Source: Elgaria multicarinata webbii (lineage: Eukaryota > Chordata > Lepidosauria > Squamata > Anguidae). From it: DNA of 64,000 bases. Each line of letters starts with the position of its first letter. Position 1 is the stretch's first letter. Positions 1 to 17,453 of this stretch are shown here, piece by piece. A model generated the notes under the pieces. That model did not search any database. It saw nothing but the letters and a program-made list of their open reading frames with translations, and was not told the origin of the DNA. Made by a program: the position numbers and the translations under genes. The DNA lies in the NCBI RefSeq assembly GCF_023053635.1, contig NC_086172.1:128377681-128441680 (forward strand). Direction: 5' to 3'.

Positions 1-1675
1 GAATGGCATTTTTGCATAATCTTTTATATACAAAACTTAATTTCCATACCAATAATATAGTCCATGAATACATTTTATTTTTTTCTTGTCTCTCAAGATA
101 AGCTTTTGTTGCTGGATTAAGAAGATCAAACACCCTTGATAAAATGGAAGTGTGCTTGTGTCAAATTCTCAGTGAATTAAATAACCAGTGCTTTCTCTGC
201 CACAGCAAGTAGCTTTTCATATTCACATTTTAGTACTTTTTCATTTGTCCTTTGGATTCTGACCCTTTTCATGCAGAAATGGTAGCAGTGTTAAATATTC
301 TGCTGCCAAGAGGATGGGAGAATTCTTATTCCCAGGGCATCATCATCTGAAGGCTGCTGATGCAGCAATTGTGCTAAAGCTGATCTGATCTAAATCTGGT
401 TAGTTTGTGGACAGGAGATTTCCTTGAACTCTGTAGGAAAAGGCAGGATATATATGATATATTTTTTAAAAAGTTAGTGTTTTTCCGTAGTTCAATCAAA
501 ACAGCATTGTGTACTGTTTTTTGGGGGGTTTTTTGGTGCCATGCAGATTCAATACAGTGTCACTTTTCCTATATATATCTATCATATAGGAATTTAAAAA
601 ATAAGGAAGTGCACTTAGCTTTTCATTTAGTGGAAAAACTAAAACACATTAAAACTATAAATGTAAAATTAGCCACATTGGGATGTAAATTTTATTTGTT
701 TGAAATTAAGATCAATAAGAGAGGTAATATAGTACCAGCAACAATTTCTCCATTGCCCTCTTACTTTTTCCTCATAACAGCACAAGGGTTATAGTGAAGA
801 TCGCTGTAGGAAATAAACAAAAATAACAAGTCTTTGAACTGTCCAGAGAACTTCAGGTTTTGGGCAACACAGAAATGTAATATAATTTTTTAAAATAATA
901 ATAATATTGAAACAATTCCAATTCCCAAAGAATTTTAAGGAGGATACTTGAATGCTTTTATTCTGCTGGTTTTTAGTTCAATTGTTGTAATTTTCTTCCC
1001 CTCCTATCTTTTAAAAGTTATTATTCAGTTTTACTGTGAAATTTCAACAAAACAGAAAATAGAAGAAAAGAAAATATTTACAGAAATTTGAATATATCAA
1101 TTTCAATGTGTATATATGAAGTGTGTGTGTGAGTGATATGCCTTTCTAAGAATTAGGCATAAACTTCAACAAAAGCAGAACAAAAATCCATATAACTATC
1201 CATCTGCAAGTGAAGTCTATATACCATCTATTTAAATGTTGAAAGCGTAGTTAGGTTCTCAATTGTTGCATTATAAGAAGTGAGCCTTTATCCTTCCAAT
1301 GTTGTAATATTAGACTTTTAGCTGTCAAAGGGGTGCAGAGAATCCATTTGCATTGACTGTGTGTTAAATTCTAGGTAGTAGATAGATAATTTAAGAGAAC
1401 ATGAACGTTAGTAATTATTAAAGGGTGCTCCAATACAAGGTTTATCAGTATAATAATCTCCTCCCAAAGAGGCAACGGTTGGGCATTGCTAAAACGTATT
1501 GTAAAAAAAGCATTAGCTGTGGTTACACCTCCAGCAGTTAGCTGATTGATACAAACCCTTAGTAAAGAGGCGTTGTGGTGTCCAGTAGACACGGAACAAG
1601 AGTAACCTGAGATCCAGAAACACTTCAGGTACAGATACTAAAGCGGCAATCCATTGATTAGGCAAAACGAATAAC
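1..1675 (+). other. TTBK2 intron, no recognised element
   Basis: AT-rich sequence with no coding exon that I can support and no repeat family I recognise beyond a short TG run near 1120. It is assigned to a TTBK2 intron because the next downstream exon is internal to that gene. Confidence 0.6.
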
Positions 1676-1860
1676 AGAATCATAGAATAGTAGAGTTGGA
1701 AGGGGCCTATAAGGCCATCGAGTCCAACCCCGTGCTCAATGCAGGAATCCACCCTAAAGCATACCTGACAGCTGGCTCTCCAGCTGCCTTTTGAATGCCT
1801 CTAGTGTGTGAGAGCCCACAACCTCCCTAGGGAAATGGAACAATCCAATTCCCTATCCCA
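1676..1860 (-). mobile_element. CR1 LINE, 3' end fragment
   Basis: Read on the - strand, the piece ends in the octamer-like tail ctattctatgattct typical of CR1 3' ends. It is complementary to the last 200 bases of the CR1 copy at about 24070-24262. It is truncated at its 5' side, the usual CR1 state. Confidence 0.85.
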
Positions 1861-2099
1861 TTCCTGCTTAAGGCCCTGTGTATCATATTTATTTCCCCTA
1901 TCTTTTGTAAGCTGGTTTGTGTTCATGTCTAAAAGTTCAGTGGCCACATGCACATTGCCCCAAAAGAAAAAGGGAAAAAAGAAAAGAAATGAATAATAAA
2001 AAAGAGAACAAAAGAGGATGCAGATTTGCATGCTGGTTTATATGCAGATATGCAAATTTTTGAAATAATTGCTATAGGTTAAACAGAACTACAATATAT

Positions 2100-2302
2100 C
2101 TCATAATAGTGGAAATGATTGTGCCCAGGGGTGCTTCCAGATGAGGCTTTTATTGTGCAGTTGTGGAATTTGCACATATTCACACGTAACAACAACCCAG
2201 AGTATGGGTAGAGCATGAAGAGAACCCATGGCTTGTTGTTGGGTTGTGAACTCTGGGTTGTTCATGATTAACAACCATAGTTAAATCATAGTGCAGGGTT
2301 CT
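2100..2302. mobile_element. left part of an older palindromic DNA element split by the DIRS insertion
   Basis: Contains self-complementary motifs (ttgttgttgggttg, aacaacaacccag) and ends abruptly at the DIRS left repeat. Related motifs (aacaacaacccc, aacccatactcaagtg) resume at 6420-6490 on the far side. The whole looks like a non-autonomous MITE about 270 bases long, cut in two. I could not identify the family, and the outer ends are uncertain. Confidence 0.5.
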
Positions 2303-2470
2303 TCTTCGTGGTCTCTGTGCATCACACATATGGGCTCTGCGCCTGCGCAGGGCCAGGTTCGGAAACTTCTATAGCTGAAATTCTTTTAGGCAGGAACCCC
2401 TCCCCCACCGTCCACTGAGCATAGTCAGGGGTTCCTGCCTAATCCCCTCAGTTCTCTTCAACCGCCTGTA
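2303..2470 (+). repeat. DIRS left terminal inverted repeat
   Basis: Matches the reverse complement of about 6225-6390, with roughly a dozen mismatches over some 145 bases by eye. Shared blocks include atgggctctgcgcctgcgc and cccctcccccaccgtccac. Confidence 0.9.
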
Positions 2471-5400
2471 GGGTCAACAGCGTTTGGAGACTTCTCTGTT
2501 TTTGGTATCGTTATACCTAGCTGAATAATACTATTTTCATCCTTTTTCTTACCTCTACAGTTTTCTAATCTTTTCCTATCTAGTTATATATAAAAATAAT
2601 TTTAAAAATTTTTTTACTTGTTGTTCGTTACCTCAGCCTTGGTGCCTATGGCACTACAAGGCCTCTTCAAAAAGTGCTCCGGTTGTGGGCAGAAGATATC
2701 CCAAACCGACGGACATTCCTGGTGTTTGCTGTACTTGGGAGAGACGCATGTCGTCGAGTCCTGTTGTTTTTGCCTGAAATTCTCAAGGCAAACCAGGAAG
2801 AACCGATCTGATCGCCTTCGGGCGTTACTTTGGGAAAAGGCGTTGGAGGCAGTGGAGAAACCAACTACATCTCGATGCACCAAATCTCCCAATACAATGG
2901 AGTCCGTGCCCCAACCTCCTCCATCACGGAGTGATGCCTTATCGGTTCCCCCCTCCTCCTCTCTTACCGCCTCGTCAAAAGCGGCCAGGAAAATCTCTAA
3001 GAGAGCAAGTTGGGTCCGAAGAACCCCAACGGAAGAAAAGCAAACTAAAATCAAAGGAGGGACAAGCCTGACCCGAATCAAAGACGGCGTCTTTGACTGT
3101 CATACACCAAACAGCCTAACACCTAAGTTTGGTGACATTCTTGCCCCCTTTTTCTGCAGTGGGACCACTATTACATCTGACACATGGGTCCTTAACATCA
3201 TATCTCTGGGCTACAAAATAGAGTTCTCCACCCCCCCTCCCCTCGGAACCGCAAGGTTCTCACCACCTACAGACGCTCTGTTGCAAGAGACTACGTCTCT
3301 TAGAGAAGGGCGCCATAGAGCGATTACCAACTTGCGCATTGGGAGGCGGTTTTTACTCCCGTTACTTTACGGTTCCGAAACGGGATGGGGGGCTGAGACC
3401 TATTTTGGACCTCAGGGAGCTAAACAAGTTCATCAACCCTAAAAAATTCCGGATGAACTCTTTAGCAAGCATCCTACCTTTCCTCTCCCAAGGGGATTGG
3501 TTCAAGTCTATCGACCTTAAGGATGCATATTTTCATGTTTCAATCTATCCCGATCATCGCCAATACCTCAGGTTCATAGTAGGGGAAGACGTTTTCCAAT
3601 TCAAAGTGCTTCCTTTTGGGCTTTCTACTGCCCCCCGAGTCTTCACAAAGTGTATGGCACCAGTTTGCGCCTTTCTGAGGACTCGAGGGGTAGAGATCTA
3701 CCCCTACTTGGACGATTGGCTGATAGTGGCTAATACGGAGCAGGAAGCCGCCCGTAATACCCACCTCACCATCAACCTCCTCAACAAATTAGGCCTTTGC
3801 ATCAACAAAGAAAAATCAAATTTTCAATCAACTCAAAAAATAAAATTCCTTGGAGCAATTCTGGACTCAACCTGCTCCAGGGCTTTCCTTCCAGAGGATA
3901 GAGCTAATACGTTAATTAAACTTGCAATTAAGCTCTTCCACTCTAAAATCACCTCTGCCTTCCAGGTGCAAAGGTTATTGGGTTTCATGGCAGCGACGGT
4001 CAACGTCGTCCCTTGGGAGCGTCTGCACATGAGACCTCTACAGTTGTGGCTTCTGCGGGAGTACGACAATACATTGGACGCTCATTGAGTGAAATTGTCG
4101 CTCCCTGCCAAAATAAAGGACACGCTCCTTTGGTGGACGGATTTGTCCAGTATCACACAAGGCTTGGACTTCAAACCCCCACTACCATCACAACATCTAA
4201 TGACAGATGCATCCCTATTGGGCTGGGGAGCCCACTGAGGGGATCTAACCATCCAGGAGCTCCCTCGACAGGAAAAGACACATCAACGTCTTGGAGTTGA
4301 TGGCTATCCAAAAAGCTCTGTATGCCTTTCAGCAGACCTTATCGGGTCAGGTAATCCAGATCCATACAGACAATATGGCTGCTGTCTGGCATATAAACAA
4401 GCAAGGTGGAACGAGGTCTATGGACCTGATCTCCCTCACTCTGGACATTTGGCATTGGGCAATTGCCCATGACATGACTTCGTCTGCCATTCATATCGCA
4501 GGCCAGGACAATATCCTGGCAGACGACCTCAGCCGTACCTTTGTGGATACGCACGAGTGGCGGATGAAAGACACTGTTCTGGACATGATCTTTCAGGCAT
4601 GGGGACAGCCTGTAATAGATTTATTCGCGTTACCAGAGAACGCCATCTGCAGCCAATACTGCACGTGGGCGGGCCACGGGGCAGCGTCTCTAGGAGACGC
4701 CTTCGAAAGGATGTGGACAGGACAGCTCCTGTACCTGTTTCCCCCCATACCACTCCTCTCAAGAGTTATTATAAAGCTGTGCAGCGACAACACCGACGCC
4801 ATCTTAGTAGCGATTTGGTGGCCAAGGCAGCCGTGGTTCACTCCGCTACTCAAACTGCCCTCAGCGGAGTTTATCAGACTGCCTCAATGCCACAACCTCA
4901 TATCGAAGGGGAAGGGACTCATCTTCCATCCGGATGTCCAGTCCCTAAACCTAACAGCTTGGAGGATAAGGCAACGTTAGACAACAAACCGCTGCCTACT
5001 GACATATGGAACATTATCCTAGCAGCTAGGAAACCAGCTACTAGAAGGTCATATGCAAAAAAATGGACAGCATTTTCTGCCTTTGCCCTCAGTAGAAACG
5101 AGAACCCGTTTTCAGCACCAATAGCAACAGTACTTTCCTTTCTCTTTTCTTTATTTAAAAAAGGACTTAAGTTCTCGTCACTTAGAGTTTATTTAGCAGC
5201 AATCTCTACTTCACACCATTGGATTCAGGGCTGTTCGGTCTTCACACACCCTTTGACAAAACGGTTCTTGAAGGGCATGAAAAGCACCATCCCACCAGTT
5301 CGTTCCTTTGTCCCTCAATGGAGCCTCTCGGTGGTGCTCAAGGCACTGTCTGCCAAGCCCTTTGAACCTTTAGCAAGGACGGACTTGCGCCGACTAACTT

Positions 5401-6058
5401 TTAAGGTGACATTCCTTGTTGCAGTCACATCTGCTAGGCGTGCATCTGAACTAGCAGCACTTCGCATAGACTCACCATACACGGTGTTTCACGCTGACAA
5501 GGTGGTCCTTAGACCAGACCCAGCTTTTCTGCCGAAAGTTGTGTCTTCCTTTCATCTTGGACAGGACATTACGCTCCCAAGTTTCTTTCCTTCGCTGACG
5601 TCCCCTATTGAGTCTGCTCTACATACCCTGGACGTAAGACAGGCCCTTGCCTTTTACCTGTCCAGAACTGCCACCCTCCGGAGATCCCAAAGACTTTTTG
5701 TTTGTTACGGGGGCAGCCAAAAGGGACTTCAGGCATCTCCGCAGAGAATATCTGCTTGGGTGGTTCAGACTATTAAGCTAGCCTATGAACTCGCTGGCCT
5801 CCCGTTGGAGGGTAAAGTGCGCTCTCATTCCACGAGAGGAGTGGCCACTTCTACGGCTTTTGAAAAGGGGATCGCTTTACCAGACCTCTGCAAAGCGGCT
5901 ACCTGGTCGACACCTCTGACCTTTGCCAGTCACTACCGCCTGGATATCAGGGCGCGCAGAGACTGTGCCTTTGGGCGTGCCGTCTTATCGGCAATTCTAT
6001 GAGTACTCAACCATCAACTGACACCACCCACCTCCGGTAAGTCAGCTTGTTAATCGCC

Positions 6059-6149
6059 CATATGTGTGATGCACAGAGACCGCGAAGAAGAAAGACAGGT
6101 TGCTTACCTGTAACTGTAGTTCTTCGAGTGGTCATCTGTGCAGTCACAC
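6059..6149 (+). repeat. DIRS internal complementary region
   Basis: Bases 6059-6089 are the complement of the element's left tip and bases 6090-6149 the complement of its right tip, joined head to tail. This end-to-end arrangement is the hallmark of DIRS elements and is thought to guide circle formation during replication. Confidence 0.88.
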
Positions 6150-6224
6150 AATCCTCCCACCGTCCCCACTATGGTGTCATTAAAATTTTTGATCACCTGG
6201 TGGTTCTCAGTGAGACTGTTTAGG

Positions 6225-6419
6225 CGGTTTCAGGAACTGAGGGGATTAGGCGGGAACCCCTGAGCATGCTCAGTGGACGGTGGGGGAGGGGTTCCCGCCT
6301 AAAACGTTTTCAGCTAGAGAAGTTTCCGAAGCTGGCCCCGCGCAGGCGCAGAGCCCATATGTGTGACTGCACAGATGACCACTCGAACTACAGTTACAGG
6401 TAAGCAACCTGTCTTTCGC
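6225..6419 (-). repeat. DIRS right terminal inverted repeat
   Basis: Inverted copy of the left repeat plus an outer extension of about 30 bases (ending acaggtaagcaacctgtctt). The extension is absent from the left repeat but copied in the internal complementary region. Confidence 0.88.
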
Positions 6420-6490
6420 ACATAAGCCATGATTCAACAACAACCCCACGATTCAATGACAACCCATACTCAAGTGAACAACTTGCTTAA
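6420..6490. mobile_element. right part of the older palindromic element split by DIRS
   Basis: Continues the aacaacaaccc-type motifs found left of the DIRS element. The end point is uncertain. Confidence 0.45.
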
Positions 6491-6942
6491 TATCATTTTT
6501 TTCTTTGACCAATTTAGGTAACTACAGGTGGGTGCAGTACTTTTCTAGGTGTGGCCTTCCTATTGCAATAAGAGGGCCACACTTAGGTATGACAAGTTTC
6601 ATGAAAAGAAACACGCTAAAGCTAGCTCTATTTTTTCTTGCAATCTTAAAACAAACATAATTTATAATTATGAAATAAAACCTGAAGTTGAAGTTTCTAT
6701 ATGCACAGAGCATTTTGCTGTTATATGTGTCAATGGTATTATCAATCTGTTTACTGCTATTTGTTACCCATATATTTTTATAAGGTTCATTATTTTCACA
6801 TAAATGAATTTCTTTAAAGAAAGAAGGTTGATTCCAGCAGTTGTTAATAATATTTTCTATCCTCTAAAAAGCAAGACAATATACAGTATAAAATATAAAA
6901 CTGACAATGACTAAACACTGTCTGCAGGTTTACAATCTAAAT

Positions 6943-7201
6943 CACAGGTGGGCAATCTGCAGCCATCAACTTAATTTCAAAAGTTCGCTGCAAGTGATCA
7001 GTTTGGACCTCTGGCAAAAGCAATCTGTCCTTTCCCCAGCAGTTTGCTGGGCAGGTAAAGAAGAAGAGTAGGAGAGAAAAGAGGGTGTCAAAAAAAGAGA
7101 GAGAAGGGATGGCTCTGCTCATTTTAGGTTCTGGCCTCACACATGTGGACATAATACCCCCAAGGAGATGTATCTATAAAAAAAAAGGTTCCCGGCTCCT
7201 G
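6943..7201. mobile_element. hAT-like MITE
   Basis: Ends caggtgggcaat and ttcccggctcctg are imperfect inverted repeats of the CAGGGGTGGGnAA type common in reptile hAT MITEs. The flanks atctaaat (6935-6942) and atctaaac (7202-7209) differ at one base and look like an 8-base target duplication. Confidence 0.6.
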
Positions 7202-7209
7202 ATCTAAAC

Positions 7210-8690
7210 AGACACATGAGGAACAGGAAAGACCTGGGTGAAAGAAAATATGGGCTGGGGAATGCTGGGGGTTTTAGGAATTTTTTTTCTGTCTAAACAT
7301 ACACAGGATTACACTGTTTCTAGATACTTTCATTACTATAATATCTCTTAAGATGATTGTGTTCAGATCTGTTTGCAAGGACCCCTGCTAAGTATTGATT
7401 AGTATCATAATTTTGATCTTATTTTGATATGAGAACCACAGTTACATGTCCTGCTTTAAATAAGGCCACTTAGCTTTTCCTCCAGAGGGAGATAATGAAA
7501 AATTGTTCATTATGCATTTATTCAGCAATGTGGCCCACTGAGTATGTTAAAACTAGACATTGTTGTTTCTGTCTAAAAATGCCATTTTCCTAATTTTTCC
7601 AGACAATTCTACCACCAACGTAGGAGAGAGAGTGCAAAGTCAAAAATTAAGTAATTGAGTCTGTGTGGTTATTCTAATAGTTTCTGCTAATACCTTTATG
7701 ATGATGGCACCCAAATGTTCACTCTACCATTCTGTTCAGTCCAATAGCTCTATGTTGGCCACTATTTTTTCTTGATGTTTGGCAGTCTCATGTTAAATAC
7801 AAAAACAAACAAACAGAAATTCTAATATTTCTATCTGATCTGTCAACCCCAAACCAAACAGTATTATAGCTACATTTTCTTCGTCCCTTACTTTTGTCAC
7901 CTTCAGCTGTTAAAAATGTTAATTTCTAGTCTTAATGGTTGCAGCTATGGGTGCAGAGTGACCCTACTGTATGAGCTAGCCCTGCCACCGTTGCGCTAGT
8001 GGCTGTACTCCCCACTGTTTGTGCATTCAGTACATGTGAGAAGGTGAATAGAGTCCCTTCTCATGTATGCTGAACACATGGAGATGGCAATTAAGGTGTT
8101 TCTCAAATACAGCAATAACAGATTACTTGGGCTGGAAAGGGGGATACTTTGCTTGCCCAGCTTCTGAGGGCAGAGGAAAGGCTCTGTGTGCAAGGGGGGA
8201 GACTTATATGGTCATGCCTGTCAGGGGGTAATATAGTAGCTGAAAGGTAGGGGAGACAGATAATGGCCAGCTGTTCTTGGAGCATTTGGGAAATATAGAT
8301 AATAAAGAGGAGGTGAAGGGGAAGGGAAGAGTGGTTGAGATATATGTAGAAAGTAGTTGTGGGCTTAATTTGGGGCAATGATTTCAGTAACAGTTTAAGA
8401 AGTAATGTAAAATAGAGTTGGTGAGTATCAAGTCAGTTGAATACAGGAAGCTCCCTCTGTATGCTAGGACCAGTATTGTTAATAGAGGCGTTAGACGTAG
8501 AAAAGTATCCAATGTGCCATTCTGCAAACTCCGTGCTAACGAAATTCGTTGAATCTTTCCATTGTGCAAGCATTTTGCATAGGTTACAATCCTATGTACA
8601 CTTACTCCAAAGTAAAATTTATTGAACTTCACTTCTCAGTAAAAAGGCATGAATTAGGCAGCACAAGATTGGCCCCTTCCTAGAGGAGCT
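7210..8690. other. TTBK2 intron, mostly unassigned
   Basis: No exon seen. A fragment around 7235-7310 (ttttctgtctaaacatacac) resembles the right half of the Harbinger-like MITE at 50423-50532. The rest is unassigned AT-rich sequence. Confidence 0.5.
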
Positions 8691-8699
8691 TATCTAAAT

Positions 8700-9500
8700 T
8701 TCAGCAGCAAAGAGACAGAGGAAAGAAAAGGAGAGGCCAGGGTAAAAATATACACAAATGCATTTGCACATATTTAGGCATTGTTTCTGTTGGAGATGAG
8801 GATGGAAGGGTTTGAACGAAAGTCTTTACAGAAGAGATGGGCTTTGTGGTGGGATTTGAAGGAACAGAGGTGGCACTTGCATCACCTAGATATTCTGGAG
8901 GGAGTTCCTGGCATAAAGTGCAGCAAGGAATAAATTGGAGCCATTTAAAGGAGCAACAAGCTGTAGATGATTGAAAGAGGTAGAGTTGAAGAACCACATG
9001 TCATGGGCAGAAATGTGTTGGGAGATAAAAACAGAAAGGCAGAGTGGGGCATGAATGTGAAGAATGTGAAGCCGATGTAGGGATTTGAGTAGGGTGTTGT
9101 TGGACTGAACAATGAGAGAACTTAATGTTTGGATAGCAGAACTTTGGATATATGTGAAACAACAGTGAAAAGGGATGGGAAAGGAAGAGGAGGTTGGAGG
9201 AGATGACTAGTACATAAAAATATTTCAGCTGAAGGGGCTAGGAAGAAAGCCTGAATTTTTGCAATGTAGTATATAGAGAATGGCATGACTTAGTTATAGA
9301 GAGAACCGATATGGGAGCAAAGGAGAGGGGGAAATCAAGGTAAAGCTTTTTTGATAGGGTTGATAGGGTCAATGATTGTTGAACTAGGGATCCAACTAAT
9401 AGGAACAGAATCATCTGCATGGATGGAGTCAAGGGGTCAGCCAAATTAAAGGCAGCAGAGAGATTATAATGGATGAGGCCAGAATGTAGAGACCTTTAGA
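8700..9500 (-). mobile_element. decayed LINE, probably L2-like
   Basis: Purine-rich + strand with phrases that parallel the better-preserved L2 copy at 26.0-26.9 kb, such as the ggagttcctggcataaagtg region and the agatgggctttgtggtggga region. It is too decayed for a confident family call. Open frames inside it are fragmentary. Confidence 0.4.
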
Positions 9501-9844
9501 AGTGGCCATGAGGTGATTAGTGATTTTTATGAGGGCAGTTTCACTTAATGTAACACCTCTCCCCACCCCACCCCAACTTCATAGTATTGTCAAATCAACT
9601 CAAATTAACAACACAGAGTTACCGTTTCTTCAGTTATTATCTTCCAGTGTGTTCAGTAAACATTGTACCTGCTGTGACACATGTGTCATTCATCCCAAGA
9701 TGGAGTGTTGTTTTCTAATCCTGCAAAAGCAAAGTAACTATTATCTTTTTATATGTGAGAAAATGATATGACAATGTAAACATGTGATAATCTTAAATCC
9801 AGGAAAAGTAATTTCTGTAAAATCATTTCCCCTTCTTTGTATAG

Positions 9845-13994
<4,150 letters not shown>

Positions 13995-16900
13995 GAACTG
14001 AGTCTTATCAGGTGTCAAAGCCCCCTCCCTAATCTGATGCATGTCGTGTCTGTGTACTGTATATTTAAACAAAGAAAATGTCTTCAAAAAATCAGTGTTC
14101 ATCCTGACTTTCAAAGAAAAACAACTCTTAAGTTACATTATTTATAAGGCCCACTTTATATTGAGTGGCCAAGCATTGCCTAAGAACAGGCAGCAAGCAG
14201 ATCAGGCAGGCTAGAGGGCAGGGATGGAGCATCCAGAAAGTCCAAGATGTGTGAAAGGTTCAGAACAAACATTGTCTTGGAGGTGAGTGCTTTTAATAAG
14301 TTTTTAGCTTACTTTTTATTTTCTAAGAAAACATGGCCTACTTTATGCCATTTCTCGAGGAAAGTTACAAAACCTGAAACGATACAGTTTCGCCATGACA
14401 CCTTTAAGCCTGAGGTACTGCTCAGCTGTGTGTTTGCAGAGTTTTTAAAAAGCACATTATTTGGGACAGCAGTGTTCCTATAAGTCTCTCTTTCAATGTT
14501 CAGCTTCACACATCATTTTCAAGTTGTTTACTGCCCATGTTCCTTCATGGCTTATACTTCCCTCCTTAAAACAACCACAACACAATTCTCCCCCCACCCC
14601 AGCCCATCTTGTACCACTATATATTTAATATAGGCTGCATCCTTATGTACACTGCACATCAATCCATTGAAAATAATGTCATTTTTATGTAATTGCACAT
14701 AGATAACAGGCATTAATTCTAACAGTTTCGGGAAAGAGTTGTTGTATATCTTGAACATTCTATTGTTGCATATCTTGAATGTTCTATTAACTGCTGTTCA
14801 GATCCTGATCATTGGACAACTCAATCACTTATCTGTGTGTTAATGTCTGGAGCCAAGGCTTTTTCCTTGAGGTTTCCACCATATAATACATGAAGAGTTT
14901 GGTGATAATGATCACAGCATGAGTTAAGAAAGAAAAACTGAAGTGTTTGGACCCTAGAACATCCCTATATTTACAAGATTTGTTAGAGTGCAATAGCTTC
15001 TCAGGGTACAAAGAAGAGCCGCTGTTAAAGCTGACCAGAAATCACCCAATTGGGGTGAAGTGTTTAGTTATTCACATTGTTCCTCTCCAGTGTAATCCTA
15101 CTGAAGATGAGCAGGACTGTTTGCACACTTAGACTTCTTACTTGACGATTTAATCTAAATCTAGAAGAAAAATGAAGCTTTACCTTCAAAGATAACTGCA
15201 GAGCCTGTACATAGAGAGAAGCAACAGTTGCTTTATTTTGTTAAGAATCTGGGAGATAATGCTTGACAGTAAAATCTACAGGTCAAGATCACAGGGATGT
15301 TTCTTATATCTTAAATGTCCCTAATTTTATATTGTGTAGAAAGAATACATGTTCCAATTACCCAGTATACACATATGGCTACCAAACATCAGACCAGGCA
15401 ATCAATCCTACAATCTAACAGATAGAAGCCATCACCGTTATAGCTTCCCTGAGGTGCAGGTATACATATTTCCCTATTCAAAAGTATATTTTGCACTTAG
15501 GACTTGAAATATGTAAAACAGCATACAGAAAATTCATATTTAAGGATTGTCTTTCACTTCCCAGAAGTGTTAGTCCCTGAATAAGGTGAATGGCTTCTAG
15601 TTCTATCTAACTTTACTTAATTGTGTGAGACTTAGAGGAATAACTTCATTTGCTAGATTTAGAAATCAACTGCTGAATAGAACAGTAAAACACAGGAATG
15701 TTTTAAAATGGATACAGCCATCTTTCTCAATGGATGCTTGTTCTAGAGGATACTGAATATGGGGGAACTTTGGAAATTACTGATCTGCTTGCTATAGTCA
15801 TGCCTGTAACCAGCATAAATCTTTTTTTAATTTAACTTTGTTTTATTTAGTTTAATTTGCTGCCAAAATAGTATCTTTGGATGGGAAAGGGAATCTTTTC
15901 TCTCTGAGCTAACACATTTCTAATGCTGCATTGAAGCTGCACTGAATTTCTCTTGCTCTGTGAGAATGTGATTTTTTTTTAACTTTTAATTGTGTATTTT
16001 GTTTCCCATAAGTAATGTAGCACTGTGTGGAACCCTAGCCTCATTCAGGTTTCATGCACTTCAGAGGAATGCAATAGTGAGAGCATACTGCTGTTTCTTG
16101 AGAAACTGTATGATTTAAAAGACCTATTCTATTGTATTATATTGTATAATAGGTGCTATACCAATAATTGCATGTTCTCATGGTAAATTATATATTATAA
16201 ATATTTATAAATATATATACATATGCTTCTATATGCTTCCCTAATTCTCTCATTTCCATTTGTAACATTATAGACCACAGACAATGCAGTGCTCTTTCAG
16301 TTGTGTGCCTGAATTAAATATCCTTAGCCTTGCTGTTCCCGTTTCCTGGCATGCACAAAGCTGAATATTCTTCATGCCTCAGTTCAGGACGCAAGGGTTG
16401 GTGATTGCTCAGCAATTTAGTGTTTGATATCAGCTTTGTCACTTTTAAATTGCTGAATGAAATGGAAGGAATTGGAGGAACTATATATTTGATGGCCAGG
16501 TAGGATGTATGTTCTTGATTTTGTCTCATCATTTTGCCCATATATCTTTCCATCCCACCCTGATAGGCTTTCACATTTAATTGTTTCTCATGGTACTGGG
16601 CAGCGAGTGGTACTAAACAGCTCAATATGATACACAGAAATTTAGATTTTCTCTTTGTCCTTGCCTTGTCTACTGCCTCTCCCCTGATTTCTATGAGAAC
16701 CTGCTGGACTTCTCAACCCCTTCCTTTGAGGCTGCAATCCAATTGTTCTGACCTTCTCATATTATCAGATTTACAAAGATACATCCAACTAAATAAGCTA
16801 TCCCAGTAGAGTGTGCTTCATATATTCTGCACAATTGGTCCCCTTTTGAGATGGCACGTAAGTGCTTCCAGGGCAATTTTATTTGAATCAGATGTATGAT

Positions 16901-17434
16901 AGCCATATATTCCATTGGGGGTAACCTGCCCTGAAATTATAAAGCTGTATGAATTCTCCACGCTTAGTCATATGTTTCTCTTAGGCATTAATGGCATCAA
17001 TTCATCTGATTTCTAAAGTCCAATAAAACACCTTCCTTCTTTCCTTATACCTTGTTCAAACTTCTTGCAATATCCGCAATTTTTGTATTTTACACTACGT
17101 CCAAGGATGCTTGTAGAAGAGCCCTGGAGGGACTTCTTTATAACCATGTCCAGAGCATTATTATTGTAAGAGCAGTTCCCCTTGCATGTAGGGAGATGCC
17201 TATCCCAAAGATTTATTTTCATGCTTTGCTGTCAGGGACAAAATAACTATCCTATGCATTGACTTAAAAAGAATGTAGAAAATGCTGTTATACATTCCTC
17301 TTACATACAGTATATGTATTCTGAAATTAATGTTCAAACTGTTTTTGTGTTGAAATGCATTTGTATTTCTTTCCCTGTTTTACAAATGCAGAGACATAGA
17401 CCAGACTACGTGGTAATTGCGGAAAGCACAGGTT

Positions 17435-17453
17435 GATGTGTGTGTGTGTGTGT
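17435..17453. repeat. TG microsatellite
   Basis: Short TG run inside the probable TTBK2 3'UTR. Confidence 0.9.

Larger units (their letters stand above)
2303..6419 (+). mobile_element. DIRS-type tyrosine-recombinase retrotransposon (fossil, nearly whole)
   Basis: About 4.1 kb. Parts in order: left inverted repeat (about 2303-2470); a Ser- and Lys-rich gag-like region with paired cysteines near its start (about 2.6-3.3 kb); reverse transcriptase (about 3.3-4.1 kb) with the active-site motif YLDDWLI; RNase H (about 4.2-4.6 kb) with HTDN; a DLFA-containing linker region; a tyrosine recombinase (about 5.0-6.0 kb) with RSHSTRG; an internal complementary region (6059-6149); and a right inverted repeat (about 6225-6419). 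RT, RNase H and recombinase together, with no integrase or LTRs, define DIRS elements, which are known to use overlapping frames. It looks nearly complete with only a few breaks. Long open stretches suggest a fairly young insertion. It lies in a TTBK2 intron. Confidence 0.93.

Noticed and set aside
405-794. 129-codon open frame on the + strand
   Set aside because: AT-rich intron, no recognisable protein, no splice context.
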